In this document: one piece after another, positions 24,465 through 32,730 of the stretch
Numbering within the stretch: the stretch's first letter is position 1
Layout of the letters: each line of letters starts with the position of its first letter
Assembly (NCBI GenBank): GCA_026713245.1
Contig: JAPOOU010000300.1
Span: 1-38,958, forward strand
Direction: 5' to 3'
Length of the DNA: 38,958 nucleotides
Source of the DNA: Chloroflexota bacterium
GTDB lineage: Bacteria > Chloroflexota > Anaerolineae > Aggregatilineales > Phototrophicaceae
The notes under the pieces: generated by a model
Databases searched by the model: none
The model's input: only the letters and a program-made list of their open reading frames with translations
What the model was told of the DNA's origin: nothing
Made by a program: the position numbers and the translations under genes

Positions 24465-25778
24465 ATGCACGAAAGACTGTTAAGTCGCATACTGCTAGTT
24501 TTCATGGTATTACTTTTGTTGGTAGCGTTGCCGCTGGCCGCACAGGACGAAGGAGAAGTCCAGGAGCTCGGGACCGGCGAGATTGAGATCAACTTCTGGA
24601 GCGGACTGGGCGGACCCGACGGCCAGTCGATGACGGACCTGGTCACGGCCTTCGCTGAAGAAAACCCGGACGTCAAAATCAATTACCAGATCCTGGGTTG
24701 GGGCACATTCTTCGACAAGCTTTCGGCTGCGATAGTGGCCGGCAGCGGCGGACCCGATCTGATGACGCTCTGGCATTCAGTCGTGCCGCAGTATGCCCTG
24801 ACCGGGCACATCATGCCGGTGGCTGAACAAATGTTTAGCCTGGGCATGTTGGACAAGGATGACTTCAGCCCGGCCCTGCTCGACTCCGTCACCTTTGACG
24901 GCGAAGTCTATCCGGTGCCATTTGACAACTACGGCTCCGGTCTCTACGTGAACACGCACTTGCTGGAACGCGCCGGCATCGCGGTCGATGACCCGCCGGA
25001 AGACGGCGAAGAATTCCTCGAGTACGTGCGCCGCTTGACCTGGGACGAGAATGGCAACAACCCCGGCGACGAAGGCTTTGATGCCGACAACATCGCGGTA
25101 TGGCCGCTGTCGATCGGCTGGAATCGCGTAACTGTTACGCCGGCGCTCTATCAATGGGGTACTGACGTGGTAACTGCGGCGCCGGATGCGGAGGTACTGG
25201 TCGATAGCGAAGCGGCCAAGGCGGCGGTTCAATACTTCCATGACCTGGTCTTCCAGCACCACGTGCTACCCGGGGTCAACTGGAGTGGCGAACTGATGCT
25301 GAACGATGGCTTGTCAATGTATCTCGACGGCGCCTGGACCTACAACTTCTACAACACAAACATGGAAGACGGGCAGATCACATTCTGGCCCTATCCGCGG
25401 CTGGGTCCCGAGCGCGGTTCCACCATCATGTGGTCGCACACCTTGGGGGTTGCTTCCAACACTGATCCCGACACGCTTGATGCGACGATGCGGCTGATCC
25501 AGTACCTGTCCGACAACTCCAAAGAGCACAGCATCAAGACGGGGATGCCTTCGGCGCGCCTGTCGCTGCGCACGGAAGATCTGGCGGACCAGATCTGGAC
25601 ATTCGGCACGCTGACGACGCAGATGGCGTCCGAGGGCGTTCCTGAATATCAGTCCGAGCGCTTCACCGAGGTCGAGAATATCATGGCGGCTGCCTACTCC
25701 TCGATCTTCACCGGCCAGCAGACGGTAGAAGAGGGGCTGGACGATGCCGGCGAGCGCATTCGGCGCGCGCTGCGCTAA
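24465..25778 (+). CDS. ABC sugar transporter, substrate-binding protein
   Basis: A 437-residue extracytoplasmic binding protein of the family-1 carbohydrate type (CUT1). It has an N-terminal signal segment with a long hydrophobic core (about residues 8-26) and a likely cleavage after LAAQ. There is no lipobox cysteine, unlike many relatives. Typical blocks are INFWSGLGGPDG, DLVTAFAEENPDVKINYQ and GSGGPDLMTLW, with many aromatic residues in the second half that usually stack on sugar rings. The ATG at 24465 follows AAGGAG. Two permease genes follow, but no ATPase gene. Position next to the divergent dehydrogenase-dehydratase operon suggests it brings in that pathway's substrate. Confidence 0.92.
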   Translation: MHERLLSRILLVFMVLLLLVALPLAAQDEGEVQELGTGEIEINFWSGLGGPDGQSMTDLVTAFAEENPDVKINYQILGWGTFFDKLSAAIVAGSGGPDLMTLWHSVVPQYALTGHIMPVAEQMFSLGMLDKDDFSPALLDSVTFDGEVYPVPFDNYGSGLYVNTHLLERAGIAVDDPPEDGEEFLEYVRRLTWDENGNNPGDEGFDADNIAVWPLSIGWNRVTVTPALYQWGTDVVTAAPDAEVLVDSEAAKAAVQYFHDLVFQHHVLPGVNWSGELMLNDGLSMYLDGAWTYNFYNTNMEDGQITFWPYPRLGPERGSTIMWSHTLGVASNTDPDTLDATMRLIQYLSDNSKEHSIKTGMPSARLSLRTEDLADQIWTFGTLTTQMASEGVPEYQSERFTEVENIMAAAYSSIFTGQQTVEEGLDDAGERIRRALR

Positions 25779-25803
25779 GTAGTCGAGTCCTTTTTAGCTA
25801 GGT

Positions 25804-25843
25804 TGGGAATCGAGCCTTGTCTTGCGGCGAGGCTCGATTCCCA
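25804..25843 (+). other. Strong stem-loop between binding-protein and permease genes
   Basis: A perfect 14-bp stem, TGGGAATCGAGCCT with AGGCTCGATTCCCA, and a 12-nt loop. No T-run follows, so it is probably not a simple terminator. Such hairpins often protect the upstream message, giving more binding protein than permease. Confidence 0.6.
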
Positions 25844-25900
25844 GAAATGCGGCTGTGTGAAGGTGACCGTTCCTTATGCGGCTAGTCACCGGGACCATGA

Positions 25901-26827
25901 ATGACTTCAAGATCCGTATCTGCGGACAGCGGAAGAGCATCCGACTGGACGATGACGAATAAGAGGCGCGAGGCGATCACGGGCTATCTCTTCCTGGCGC
26001 CCTATCTTGTCTTTTTCCTCGTATTTCTCGCGGGACCGGTCATCTCCGCTTTTGTCACCGCTTTCGTCGAGTGGGAGTTGCTGCGCGGGACCTACCGTTT
26101 CGTCGGCCTGGAAAACTTCCAGCTGATGATGGAAGACGATCTGTTCCGGATTGCCATGGGCAATTCGCTCAATTTCGCGGTCATGACTACCGTGGGAAAT
26201 GTTGTGGTTGCTCTGTGCGCGGCGCTGGCTTTAAAGAGCATTCGCCTGGGCCACACGCTATTTCGCGTGGTGATGTACGCGCCGGTCGTGCTGTCGATTT
26301 CGGTTATCGGGATCATCTTCAGTCGCTTGCTCGCGCCCTTCGGCTTGCTGAACGCGGGCTTGGAATTGTTGGGGCATGGTGGCTTCGATTACCTGGCTGA
26401 CCCAAACCTGGTGCTGCCGTCGCTGTCGCTGACGACGATTTGGTGGGGCTTCGGCTTCCCGATGTTGATCTTCCTGGCGGCGTTATATGCTGTGCCGGAA
26501 GTGCTCTACGAAGCGGCGCGCATCGACGGCGCCGGGCGCTGGCAGATTCTGTGGCAGGTGACGCTGCCGCTGATCAGACCGGCGCTGCTCTTCATCATCG
26601 TCACCCAATTTATCGCCCATATTCAGGTCTTCGGCCAGCCTTATATCATGACCAACGGCGGTGGCCCAGGCTATTCCACGTATACCATCGTCTTGCATAT
26701 CTATCGCAATGCATTCAGTTATTATCATATGGGTTACGCTGGCGCGATGGCGCTATCGCTGGGCGTGGTGATGTTCGTTTTCGCGCTGGCGCAGTTTCGA
26801 CTTTTGGGGCGCTACACGGAGTATTAG
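25901..26827 (+). CDS. ABC sugar transporter, permease 1 (MalF-like)
   Basis: A 308-residue inner-membrane permease with about six helices. The EAA loop that contacts the ATPase is clear: EAARIDGAGRWQILWQVTLP. The C-terminal region IMTNGGGPGYSTYT is typical of MalF-like CUT1 permeases. Two starts are possible, the ATG at 25901 and the ATG at 25952 (MTNKRREAITGYLF); the second fits the family N-terminus better but neither has a strong ribosome site. It forms a heterodimer with the next gene product. Confidence 0.93.
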   Translation: MTSRSVSADSGRASDWTMTNKRREAITGYLFLAPYLVFFLVFLAGPVISAFVTAFVEWELLRGTYRFVGLENFQLMMEDDLFRIAMGNSLNFAVMTTVGNVVVALCAALALKSIRLGHTLFRVVMYAPVVLSISVIGIIFSRLLAPFGLLNAGLELLGHGGFDYLADPNLVLPSLSLTTIWWGFGFPMLIFLAALYAVPEVLYEAARIDGAGRWQILWQVTLPLIRPALLFIIVTQFIAHIQVFGQPYIMTNGGGPGYSTYTIVLHIYRNAFSYYHMGYAGAMALSLGVVMFVFALAQFRLLGRYTEY

Positions 26828-26836
26828 CCATCCGCC

Positions 26837-27703
26837 ATGCAAAGTGACAGTCGTACCGCGCTCAAGAAGCGCCTGAACAAGTTTGGCACTTACGCTTTTT
26901 TGACGCTGCTGCTGCTTATTGTGCTCTTTCCCACGGTTTGGGTGGTGGGCCAGTCCTTCATGCGCGAGGACCAAATTTTGAAGTGGCCGGTTCAGATCAT
27001 TCCGAGCGAGCCGACGCTCGACAATTACATCGAGATCTTCACCACCAGGCTGTCGCGGCAAGAGTTGTCCTTATTTCGCTGGCTATTCAACAGCGTATAC
27101 GTGACGACCTTGAGCACGGTCGGCGTCTTGCTCGTGACATCAATGGCGGGTTATGCTTTCGCGCGCTTGCGCTTCCCGGGCAAGAACCTGCTGTTTTTCG
27201 GCTTGGGCGCGTCTTTCCTGGTGCCTGGCGTCATGCTGCTGATTCCCAGTTTCATGCTCATGCGCGCCCTGGGCTGGATTGACACGCACCATGCGCTGAT
27301 CTGGCCGCCGCTGGCCGGCTTTTTCGGCGTCTTTTTCATGCGCCAGTTCTTCCTCGCCATCCCCGGGGAGCTGGCGGAAGCGGCTGTCATCGACGGGGCC
27401 TCGGCCTTTGGCATCTACTGGCGGGTGTTTCTGCCGCTCTCGCGCCCGGCTGTGGCGACGCTTGGCATTTTCACCTTCCTCTTCATCTGGAACGATTTCA
27501 CCTGGCCGCTGGTCGTGCTTAACTCCGACGAAATGCGCACTCTGCCTGTCGGGCTGGTGGTTTTCCTGGGCGAGTACTGGAGTTATCAGGGCATCGTCAT
27601 GGCGGGCGCGGTGGTGAGCTCGGCGCCGGTCTTGATTGTCTACATCATCTTTCAGCGGCAGATCACGCGGGCGGTCATGGCGACCGGTTTTGGCGGGCGG
27701 TGA
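26837..27703 (+). CDS. ABC sugar transporter, permease 2 (MalG-like)
   Basis: A 288-residue six-helix permease, 9 bp after permease 1 and probably translated in a coupled manner since no ribosome site is visible. The EAA loop reads EAAVIDGASAFGIYWRVFLPLSRP. The segment FIWNDFTWPLVVL is characteristic of the MalG half of CUT1 transporters. The cognate ATPase is missing here, so a shared MsiK/UgpC-type ATPase encoded elsewhere must energise transport. Confidence 0.94.
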   Translation: MQSDSRTALKKRLNKFGTYAFLTLLLLIVLFPTVWVVGQSFMREDQILKWPVQIIPSEPTLDNYIEIFTTRLSRQELSLFRWLFNSVYVTTLSTVGVLLVTSMAGYAFARLRFPGKNLLFFGLGASFLVPGVMLLIPSFMLMRALGWIDTHHALIWPPLAGFFGVFFMRQFFLAIPGELAEAAVIDGASAFGIYWRVFLPLSRPAVATLGIFTFLFIWNDFTWPLVVLNSDEMRTLPVGLVVFLGEYWSYQGIVMAGAVVSSAPVLIVYIIFQRQITRAVMATGFGGR

Positions 27704-27810
27704 ACAATCTCGCAACCAGGTAATGCGAATCCAAACCGTGTCCAATTCCAGATTGGTTTAGGCTAGAAGCTGCAACGGTATACAATTCAATCTCTGTTGA
27801 CGTCCACTCG

Positions 27811-27839
27811 CTGATATAAGCTATAGTAAGCGATATCAG
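27811..27839. promoter_or_regulatory. Inverted repeat over the esterase promoter
   Basis: CTGATAT (27811-27817) and ATATCAG (27833-27839) flank TATAGT (27822-27827), the best -10 candidate. A TTGACG lies at 27797-27802, with a long 19-bp spacer. This layout would suit a repressor site. Confidence 0.4.
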
Positions 27840-27874
27840 ACGGCGCCGTTGAATCGCCAAACAGGAGAAAAGAA

Positions 27875-28822
27875 ATGTCATTCTACGACAAACTAGACCC
27901 CGAAATCGCCCACGCCATCGACCACAACCCGGCCGAGCGCTATATCGCCATCGGCGAAGACCCGCCCAAGGCGCGCGAGATGACAATCGCGAACAACCGC
28001 GAGATGCGCGCCAATCTACCGCCGACCGATGTGACAATCGAGGAAAAAACTATCCGCGGACCGGATAACGAGATTCCGATTGTCATCTACCAGCCGCCCG
28101 GTCCCGCGCCGCGCGGTGGGCTGCTCTGGATGCACGGCGGCGGCTATATCGTGGGTGAGGCCCGCGATGACGCCCGTTGCATTGAATTTTCCGAGTTCGT
28201 CGGCTGCACGGTGGTCTCGGTGGACTATCGCCTGGCGCCGGAATCGACCTACAAAGAGAGCATCGCCGACTGTTTCGCCGCGCTTAACTGGATGGCTGAC
28301 AATACCGACGAACTGGGAATTGACGCCGGGCGCATCGCCATCGGCGGCGGCAGCGCCGGCGGCGGCTTGACTGCCAGCTTGGCGCTTTACAACCGTGACC
28401 ATGCAGGGCCGGATCTGGCATATCAACTGATGATCTATCCCATGATCGACGACAGGCATGATACGCCGTCGGGGCATGAAGATACTTGTCCGACGACCTG
28501 GAACCGGGATGTATCCTTCAAAGCCTGGCGTATGTATCTGGGCGATGAATACGGCGCCGATAATGTATCGCCCTATGCGGCGGCCGCGCGGGCGACGGAC
28601 CTTACGGGATTGCCGCCCGCGCTCGTCATTGTGGGAACACAAGATTTGTTCCGCGATGAGAATATTGATTATGCCCAGCGTCTGATGGCAGCCGGCGTTC
28701 CGACAGACCTGCTTGTATATGCCGGCATGTTCCACGGCGTAGAGATCCATGTGCCTGACGCGACGCCGAGCGCGCGAATGAGAATGGGTTATCTCTCGGG
28801 CTTGAAGCGCGCGATCGGCTGA
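27875..28822 (+). CDS. Alpha/beta-hydrolase, hormone-sensitive-lipase (HSL) family esterase
   Basis: A 315-residue carboxylesterase-type enzyme. The oxyanion-hole motif HGGG (residues 87-90), the nucleophile elbow GGGSAGGG with Ser160, an Asp in the TQDLFRDE block and a His in GMFHG complete the catalytic triad pattern of the HSL (bacterial family IV) group. Such enzymes hydrolyse short-chain esters or lactones. The ATG follows AGGAG. It is downstream of the sugar transporter but has its own promoter region, so a role in opening an ester or lactone of the same pathway is only a guess. Confidence 0.92.
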   Translation: MSFYDKLDPEIAHAIDHNPAERYIAIGEDPPKAREMTIANNREMRANLPPTDVTIEEKTIRGPDNEIPIVIYQPPGPAPRGGLLWMHGGGYIVGEARDDARCIEFSEFVGCTVVSVDYRLAPESTYKESIADCFAALNWMADNTDELGIDAGRIAIGGGSAGGGLTASLALYNRDHAGPDLAYQLMIYPMIDDRHDTPSGHEDTCPTTWNRDVSFKAWRMYLGDEYGADNVSPYAAAARATDLTGLPPALVIVGTQDLFRDENIDYAQRLMAAGVPTDLLVYAGMFHGVEIHVPDATPSARMRMGYLSGLKRAIG

Positions 28823-28851
28823 GCGCAACTGCGAAGCATAGACTCGGATAC

Positions 28852-28880
28852 AGAAAAGGGCGCCGCGGTTTGCCGCGCCC
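28852..28880 (-). terminator. Terminator after tRNA-Lys
   Basis: On the minus strand a GC-rich hairpin with arms GGGCGC and GCGCCC is followed by TTTTCT (28854-28857 T-run), 45 bp after the tRNA end. Read on the plus strand the same hairpin could also help end the esterase transcript. Confidence 0.6.
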
Positions 28881-28924
28881 ACGCTTGAGGATGCCGGCCC
28901 GATAATGAGACGCCGGTCGTCAAA

Positions 28925-28998
28925 TGACCCTGGAAGGACTCGAACCTTCAACCTAACGATTAAGAGTCGCTTGCTCTGCCAAATTGAGCTACAGGGCC
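28925..28998 (-). tRNA. tRNA-Lys (anticodon CTT)
   Basis: A 74-nt cloverleaf. The acceptor stem is GGCCCTG with CAGGGTC (one G-T), the D-stem GCTC/GAGC, the anticodon stem AGCGA/TCGTT around loop CTCTTAA, and the T-stem GAAGG/CCTTC with loop TTCGAGT. The discriminator base is A. The anticodon CTT reads AAG. The 3' CCA is not encoded and must be added enzymatically. Confidence 0.95.
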
Positions 28999-29014
28999 TT
29001 GCTGCAAGGCAGGC

Positions 29015-29044
29015 ATTATAGCGCTTCGCCGTCCGCCATCGCAA
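29015..29044 (-). promoter_or_regulatory. tRNA-Lys promoter
   Basis: On the minus strand TTGCGA (29039-29044), an 18-bp spacer and a perfect TATAAT (29015-29020), 16 bp before the tRNA 5' end. Confidence 0.55.
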
Positions 29045-29204
29045 GGGTAAAGTGGCCTGCGCCCGCTGAAAATTCTAGGCATGGCCAGCGCGAAGCCAGC
29101 GTTTTTTTGAGTTGGACAAATGAATTTGCTGGTACAATTGCTTGCAGTGCGGTTTCCGGCTGTCGCCACAAATAGACAGTAGTTATGAGATGGAATCCAG
29201 GCCT

Positions 29205-30218
29205 ATGTCGAAAAAGATCCTCATCATCGGCGGAACCCGAAATATGGGTTATTACCTGGCGGGGCAGCTCGCGGATAGCGGCGCTGATCTGACCTTGCTC
29301 AATCGGGGCATCACCCAGGACGACTTGCCGCGCTCCATCCACCGCTTGCACGCCGACCGCAGCGAAAGCAAGCAAATGCGGCGCGCCCTCTTGGCGAAAC
29401 GCTTCGATGTCGTCGTTGACTTTGTCATGTTCCGTCAGGAGGAAGCGGAAACAGCAATAGACATCTTTCGGGACAATGTCGAGCACTACATTGTGATCAG
29501 CAGCGGGCAGGTTTATCTGGTCCGCGAAGGCCTTGAGCGCCCCTTTCATGAAGACGACTATGAAGGTCCGGTCATTGAGGCGCCCCGGGAGAATTCCTAC
29601 GCCTATGAAGAATGGCTCTATGGCGTACAGAAGCGCGCGGTGGAAGACCACTTCCGCCGCGAGTGGCAACGCTCCAAGTTTCCTTATACCTCGCTGCGCT
29701 TGCCCATGGTCAACAGCGTACGCGATCAGTTTCATCGGGTTTATAATTATTTCCTGCGTTTGCGCGAAGGCGGCGTCTTGCTGGTTCCAGAGACGCCGAA
29801 TTTCGCTCTCAATCATGTCTATGCGCTGGATGTGGTAACTGCGATCAGGCGGATTATCCAAACCGGCGAGGGAAAAGGAGAGGCCTTTAACATCGCCCAG
29901 GACGAGCGCCTTGGACTGGAAGAATTCTTGTCCCTGTTGGCCTCGATCATAGATGTGGATCTGGATCTGCTGCGGGTCGACCGTGCGGAACTGGAGGCGC
30001 ACGGCTTCCTGCCGGATTGTTCGCCTTTCAGCGAGAACTGGATGAGCGCGCTGGATAACGGCCGCAGCAAGGAGATATTGGGAATCCGCTATACGCCGCT
30101 TGCCGAGTATCTGGAGATACTGGTTCGGCATTTTCAATCTCATGTCATCGCGCCGCCGCTCACCTTCCGCAGGCGGCGCGCGGAACTGTCCTTCGCGGAG
30201 CAGTCCCTTCGGCACTAA
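29205..30218 (+). CDS. NAD-dependent epimerase/dehydratase-like protein
   Basis: A 337-residue extended-SDR Rossmann protein. It begins KKILIIGGTRNMGYYLA, with a GGTRxMG nucleotide motif like that of CSP41-type and isoflavone-reductase-like members. VISSGQVYL and a following Tyr region replace the classical YxxxK, of which SYAYEEWLYGVQKRAVE (residues about 131-147) may be the counterpart. The family acts on nucleotide sugars or binds RNA, so the function is open. The ATG at 29205 is chosen from the family N-terminus. An extended -10 (TGGTACAAT) lies at 29130-29138. A stem-loop follows the stop. Confidence 0.85.
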   Translation: MSKKILIIGGTRNMGYYLAGQLADSGADLTLLNRGITQDDLPRSIHRLHADRSESKQMRRALLAKRFDVVVDFVMFRQEEAETAIDIFRDNVEHYIVISSGQVYLVREGLERPFHEDDYEGPVIEAPRENSYAYEEWLYGVQKRAVEDHFRREWQRSKFPYTSLRLPMVNSVRDQFHRVYNYFLRLREGGVLLVPETPNFALNHVYALDVVTAIRRIIQTGEGKGEAFNIAQDERLGLEEFLSLLASIIDVDLDLLRVDRAELEAHGFLPDCSPFSENWMSALDNGRSKEILGIRYTPLAEYLEILVRHFQSHVIAPPLTFRRRRAELSFAEQSLRH

Positions 30219-30225
30219 GTGCTTT

Positions 30226-30254
30226 GAGCGCTATTTGCGAGTCTGATAGCGCTC
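30226..30254 (+). other. Stem-loop after the epimerase gene
   Basis: A perfect 9-bp stem, GAGCGCTAT with ATAGCGCTC, has an 11-nt loop and begins 8 bp after the stop. No T-run follows, so factor-independent termination is doubtful. Confidence 0.45.
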
Positions 30255-30364
30255 GCTGAAAGAACATCAATCAAGCGCGTAAGTAGTTCCAAGAAAGTAA
30301 TGTGAAAGTATGACGAAGTATAGAGAGACGCAAAATAATCGAAAATATTGTAGAGGCGACTCTA

Positions 30365-30517
30365 TGGACACTGTTGAAAAACTGTTTCACCCTGTAGCGG
30401 TCCCGAAAACTTGAACACTGGCTCGAGAGACTTCACCAATGCTCGCCCATCCGGGCAAAGAGCGACTATATAGTCGCCCTTTGCTTTGCGCTTTTTGCTA
30501 TGCTCGTACCACTTGCT
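30365..30517 (-). repeat. Dispersed repeat, copy B (inverted)
   Basis: The reverse complement matches 1-152, including the palindrome GCGACTATATAGTCGC at 30462-30477. An open frame (30362-30613) covers this copy, but the frame differs from copy A near its end through a 1-bp indel. No other gene is visible in the 750-bp gap between the epimerase and ilvD. Confidence 0.7.
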
Positions 30518-30809
30518 GCATCCCGGAACAATCCAGTCGAAAGGGAAAAAACGCTTGACCGGAAAAATCTGCTTCAGGGAAAACCCAAAATCCCCGAAAG
30601 CCAGTGAACACAAGGGTTTTACGCTGCCAAGCCGCTCTTATCTTCCCCTAATGTCAAAAGATTTTAGGGTGACTTCAGCTCCCTTAATGCGGGTTTTGCG
30701 GGGGAAATCAAGGGGACTGTTTATGTTTACTGCGGCGCTCATGCCACAAGGACTGCGCAAGCAGCCCGATCTGCCAAGGCAATTGGCGCATTGTCCGAAA
30801 AAGAGTTTT

Positions 30810-30842
30810 CTTTGTCCGCAAAACGGACAAAGTCGGACAAAG
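30810..30842. promoter_or_regulatory. Hairpin with repeated CGGACAAAG upstream of ilvD
   Basis: A perfect 9-bp stem, CTTTGTCCG with CGGACAAAG, loop CAAAA, is followed after one base by a second CGGACAAAG. A further TTGTCCG occurs at 30791-30797. The cluster is 130 bp before ilvD and upstream of a TACAAT (30929-30934) that could be the ilvD -10. It may be a protein-binding site. Confidence 0.35.
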
Positions 30843-30972
30843 TTCAGACGCAAATCAAACCAGACCTGCCACAGCAAGCCCGGCGGATATGCCGCCGGCC
30901 AACTGGCAACAAATCTCCTATCTTGCGCTACAATACGCCCTGTCACCTTCCAAGCACAATAAGGAGAATCCC

Positions 30973-32664
30973 ATGTCCACAACCAACGGCGTCCGCGCCA
31001 AGCCCAACCAGCGCAGCCGGACCCTCGTCCACGGCGCCGAGCGCGCCGGCGCTCGCGCCATGCTCAAAGCCGTCGGCTACAGCGATGACGACCTGGCCAA
31101 GCCGCTGATCGGCGTCGCCAATACCTGGACCGAGATCGGACCCTGCAACTTCCACTTGCGCAAGCTGGCCGTCGATGTCAAACGCGGCATCCGCGCCGCC
31201 GGCGGCACGCCCTTCGAGTTCAACACCATCAGCATCTCGGACGGCATCACCATGGGCACCGAGGGCATGAAAGGCTCCTTGATCAGCCGCGAAGTCATCG
31301 CCGACAGCATCGAACTGGTCGCCATGTCCAACATGCTCGATGGCGTGGTGGCGCTGTCGGCTTGCGACAAGACCATCCCCGGAACGATCATGGCGCTGAT
31401 ACGGCTCAACCTGCCCTCGCTGATGCTCTACGGCGGCACAATCTACCCCGGCAAGCTCAATGGGCGCGATATCGATCTGGTTAATGTCTTTGAAGCTCTG
31501 GGGCAATTCCAGGCCGGCCAAATCAGCTATGAAGAGCTGATGGCGGTCGAGAATGTCGCCTGCCCGGGACCGGGCGCCTGTGGCGGGCAATTCACCGCCA
31601 ATACCATGGCCATGATCAGCGAGATCATCGGCATCTGTCCCATGGGCATGGGCGATGTGCCGGCCGAAGATCCGGACAAGGAAACCGTCTCTTTCCAAGC
31701 CGGGCACATGATGCTCGACATTCTGGAGCGGGACATCCGCCCGTCGGATCTCGTCACGCGGCGCTCGTTGGAAAACGCCATGGCCGCTTCCGCCGCCACC
31801 GCCGGCAGCACCAACAGCATCTTGCACTGTCTGGCATTCGCCCGCGAAGCCGGCATCAATTTCACGCTCGACGACATCGAGGCCATCAGCCGCCGCACGC
31901 CCATCATCGGCGATATGCGCCCGACCGGGCAGTATGTCGCGCTCGATCTCTACCAAGCCGGCGGCGTGCCCATTCTGGTCAATCGCCTGATCGACGGCGG
32001 TTATATGACCGGCGATACGCCCACAGTCTCGGGCCAGACCCTGGCTCAAGCCTGCGCCGACGCCGACGAAACCGAGGGTCAGGACGTCGTGCGCGACCTC
32101 GACAATGCCATCAAGGCCAGCGGCGGCCTGGTCGTGCTCAAGGGCAATCTGGCGCCCGACGGCGCTGTGGTCAAGCTCAAGGACACTCCTGCTCCGCTGA
32201 CGGGTCCGGCGCGCGTCTTCGATACCGAAGAGGACGCCTTCGAAGCGGTCTCCAACCGGCAGATCGTCGCCGGCGACGTGGTCATCATCCGCTACGAAGG
32301 TCCGGTCGGCGGTCCCGGCATGCGCGAGATGTTGCAGATCACCGCGGCGCTCTATGGCCAAGGGCTGGGCGGCAATGTCGGATTGATCACCGACGGGCGC
32401 TTCAGTGGCGGCACGCGCGGCCTCATGATCGGGCATACCTCGCCGGAAGCGGCCGTCGGCGGTCCCATCGCCCTGCTGCAAGAGGGTGACATGATCACCA
32501 TTGATGTGTCGCAGCGGCTGATTCATGTCGACTTGAGCGATGACGAGCTGGCGGAGCGCCGGGCTGCTTGGCAGGCGCCGGCGCCGAACTACGCCAAGGG
32601 TGTGATGGCCAAGTACGCGCGGCAGGTCTCGCAGGCGGACGATGGCGCTGTGACCGGGGCCTAG
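30973..32664 (+). CDS. ilvD: Dihydroxy-acid dehydratase
   Basis: A 563-residue enzyme that dehydrates 2,3-dihydroxy-isovalerate and its methylvalerate homologue in the third common step of valine and isoleucine synthesis. Three cysteines expected for a [2Fe-2S] cluster are present: Cys58 (GPCN), Cys131 (ACDKTIPG) and Cys203 (GPGACGG). The C-terminal [11 protein letters not shown] motif is intact. The related sugar-acid dehydratases (EDD, XylD type) share the fold, but length and motifs fit IlvD. The ATG at 30973 follows AAGGAG; codons further upstream are in the leader. No other branched-chain genes are adjacent. A long open frame on the opposite strand is only its mirror. Confidence 0.95.
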   Translation: MSTTNGVRAKPNQRSRTLVHGAERAGARAMLKAVGYSDDDLAKPLIGVANTWTEIGPCNFHLRKLAVDVKRGIRAAGGTPFEFNTISISDGITMGTEGMKGSLISREVIADSIELVAMSNMLDGVVALSACDKTIPGTIMALIRLNLPSLMLYGGTIYPGKLNGRDIDLVNVFEALGQFQAGQISYEELMAVENVACPGPGACGGQFTANTMAMISEIIGICPMGMGDVPAEDPDKETVSFQAGHMMLDILERDIRPSDLVTRRSLENAMAASAATAGSTNSILHCLAFAREAGINFTLDDIEAISRRTPIIGDMRPTGQYVALDLYQAGGVPILVNRLIDGGYMTGDTPTVSGQTLAQACADADETEGQDVVRDLDNAIKASGGLVVLKGNLAPDGAVVKLKDTPAPLTGPARVFDTEEDAFEAVSNRQIVAGDVVIIRYEGPVGGPGMREMLQITAALYGQGLGGNVGLITDGRFSGGTRGLMIGHTSPEAAVGGPIALLQEGDMITIDVSQRLIHVDLSDDELAERRAAWQAPAPNYAKGVMAKYARQVSQADDGAVTGA

Positions 32665-32689
32665 GCAGGATCTGAGTTTAATTGGGATG

Positions 32690-32716
32690 GAGCGAGTCTG
32701 GTTAGATGGCTCGCTC
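32690..32716. terminator. Possible bidirectional terminator hairpin after ilvD
   Basis: GAGCGAG and CTCGCTC form a 7-bp stem with a 13-nt loop between the ends of ilvD and the convergent small gene. T-runs are weak on both sides. Confidence 0.4.
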
Positions 32717-32730
32717 TAATGTTTGTGGAA

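Noticed and set aside
28016..29044. 342-codon open frame on the minus strand
   Set aside because: It covers the tRNA-Lys gene and the HSL esterase in antisense.
29016..30215. 399-codon open frame on the minus strand
   Set aside because: It is antisense to the clearly real epimerase gene and overlaps the tRNA-Lys promoter region.
30486..30962. 158-codon open frame before ilvD
   Set aside because: It partly lies in the dispersed repeat, its composition is not protein-like and nothing is conserved at sight.
30943..32526. 527-codon open frame on the minus strand
   Set aside because: It is the mirror of ilvD, shows low-complexity Asp/Gly/His-rich composition and no family features.
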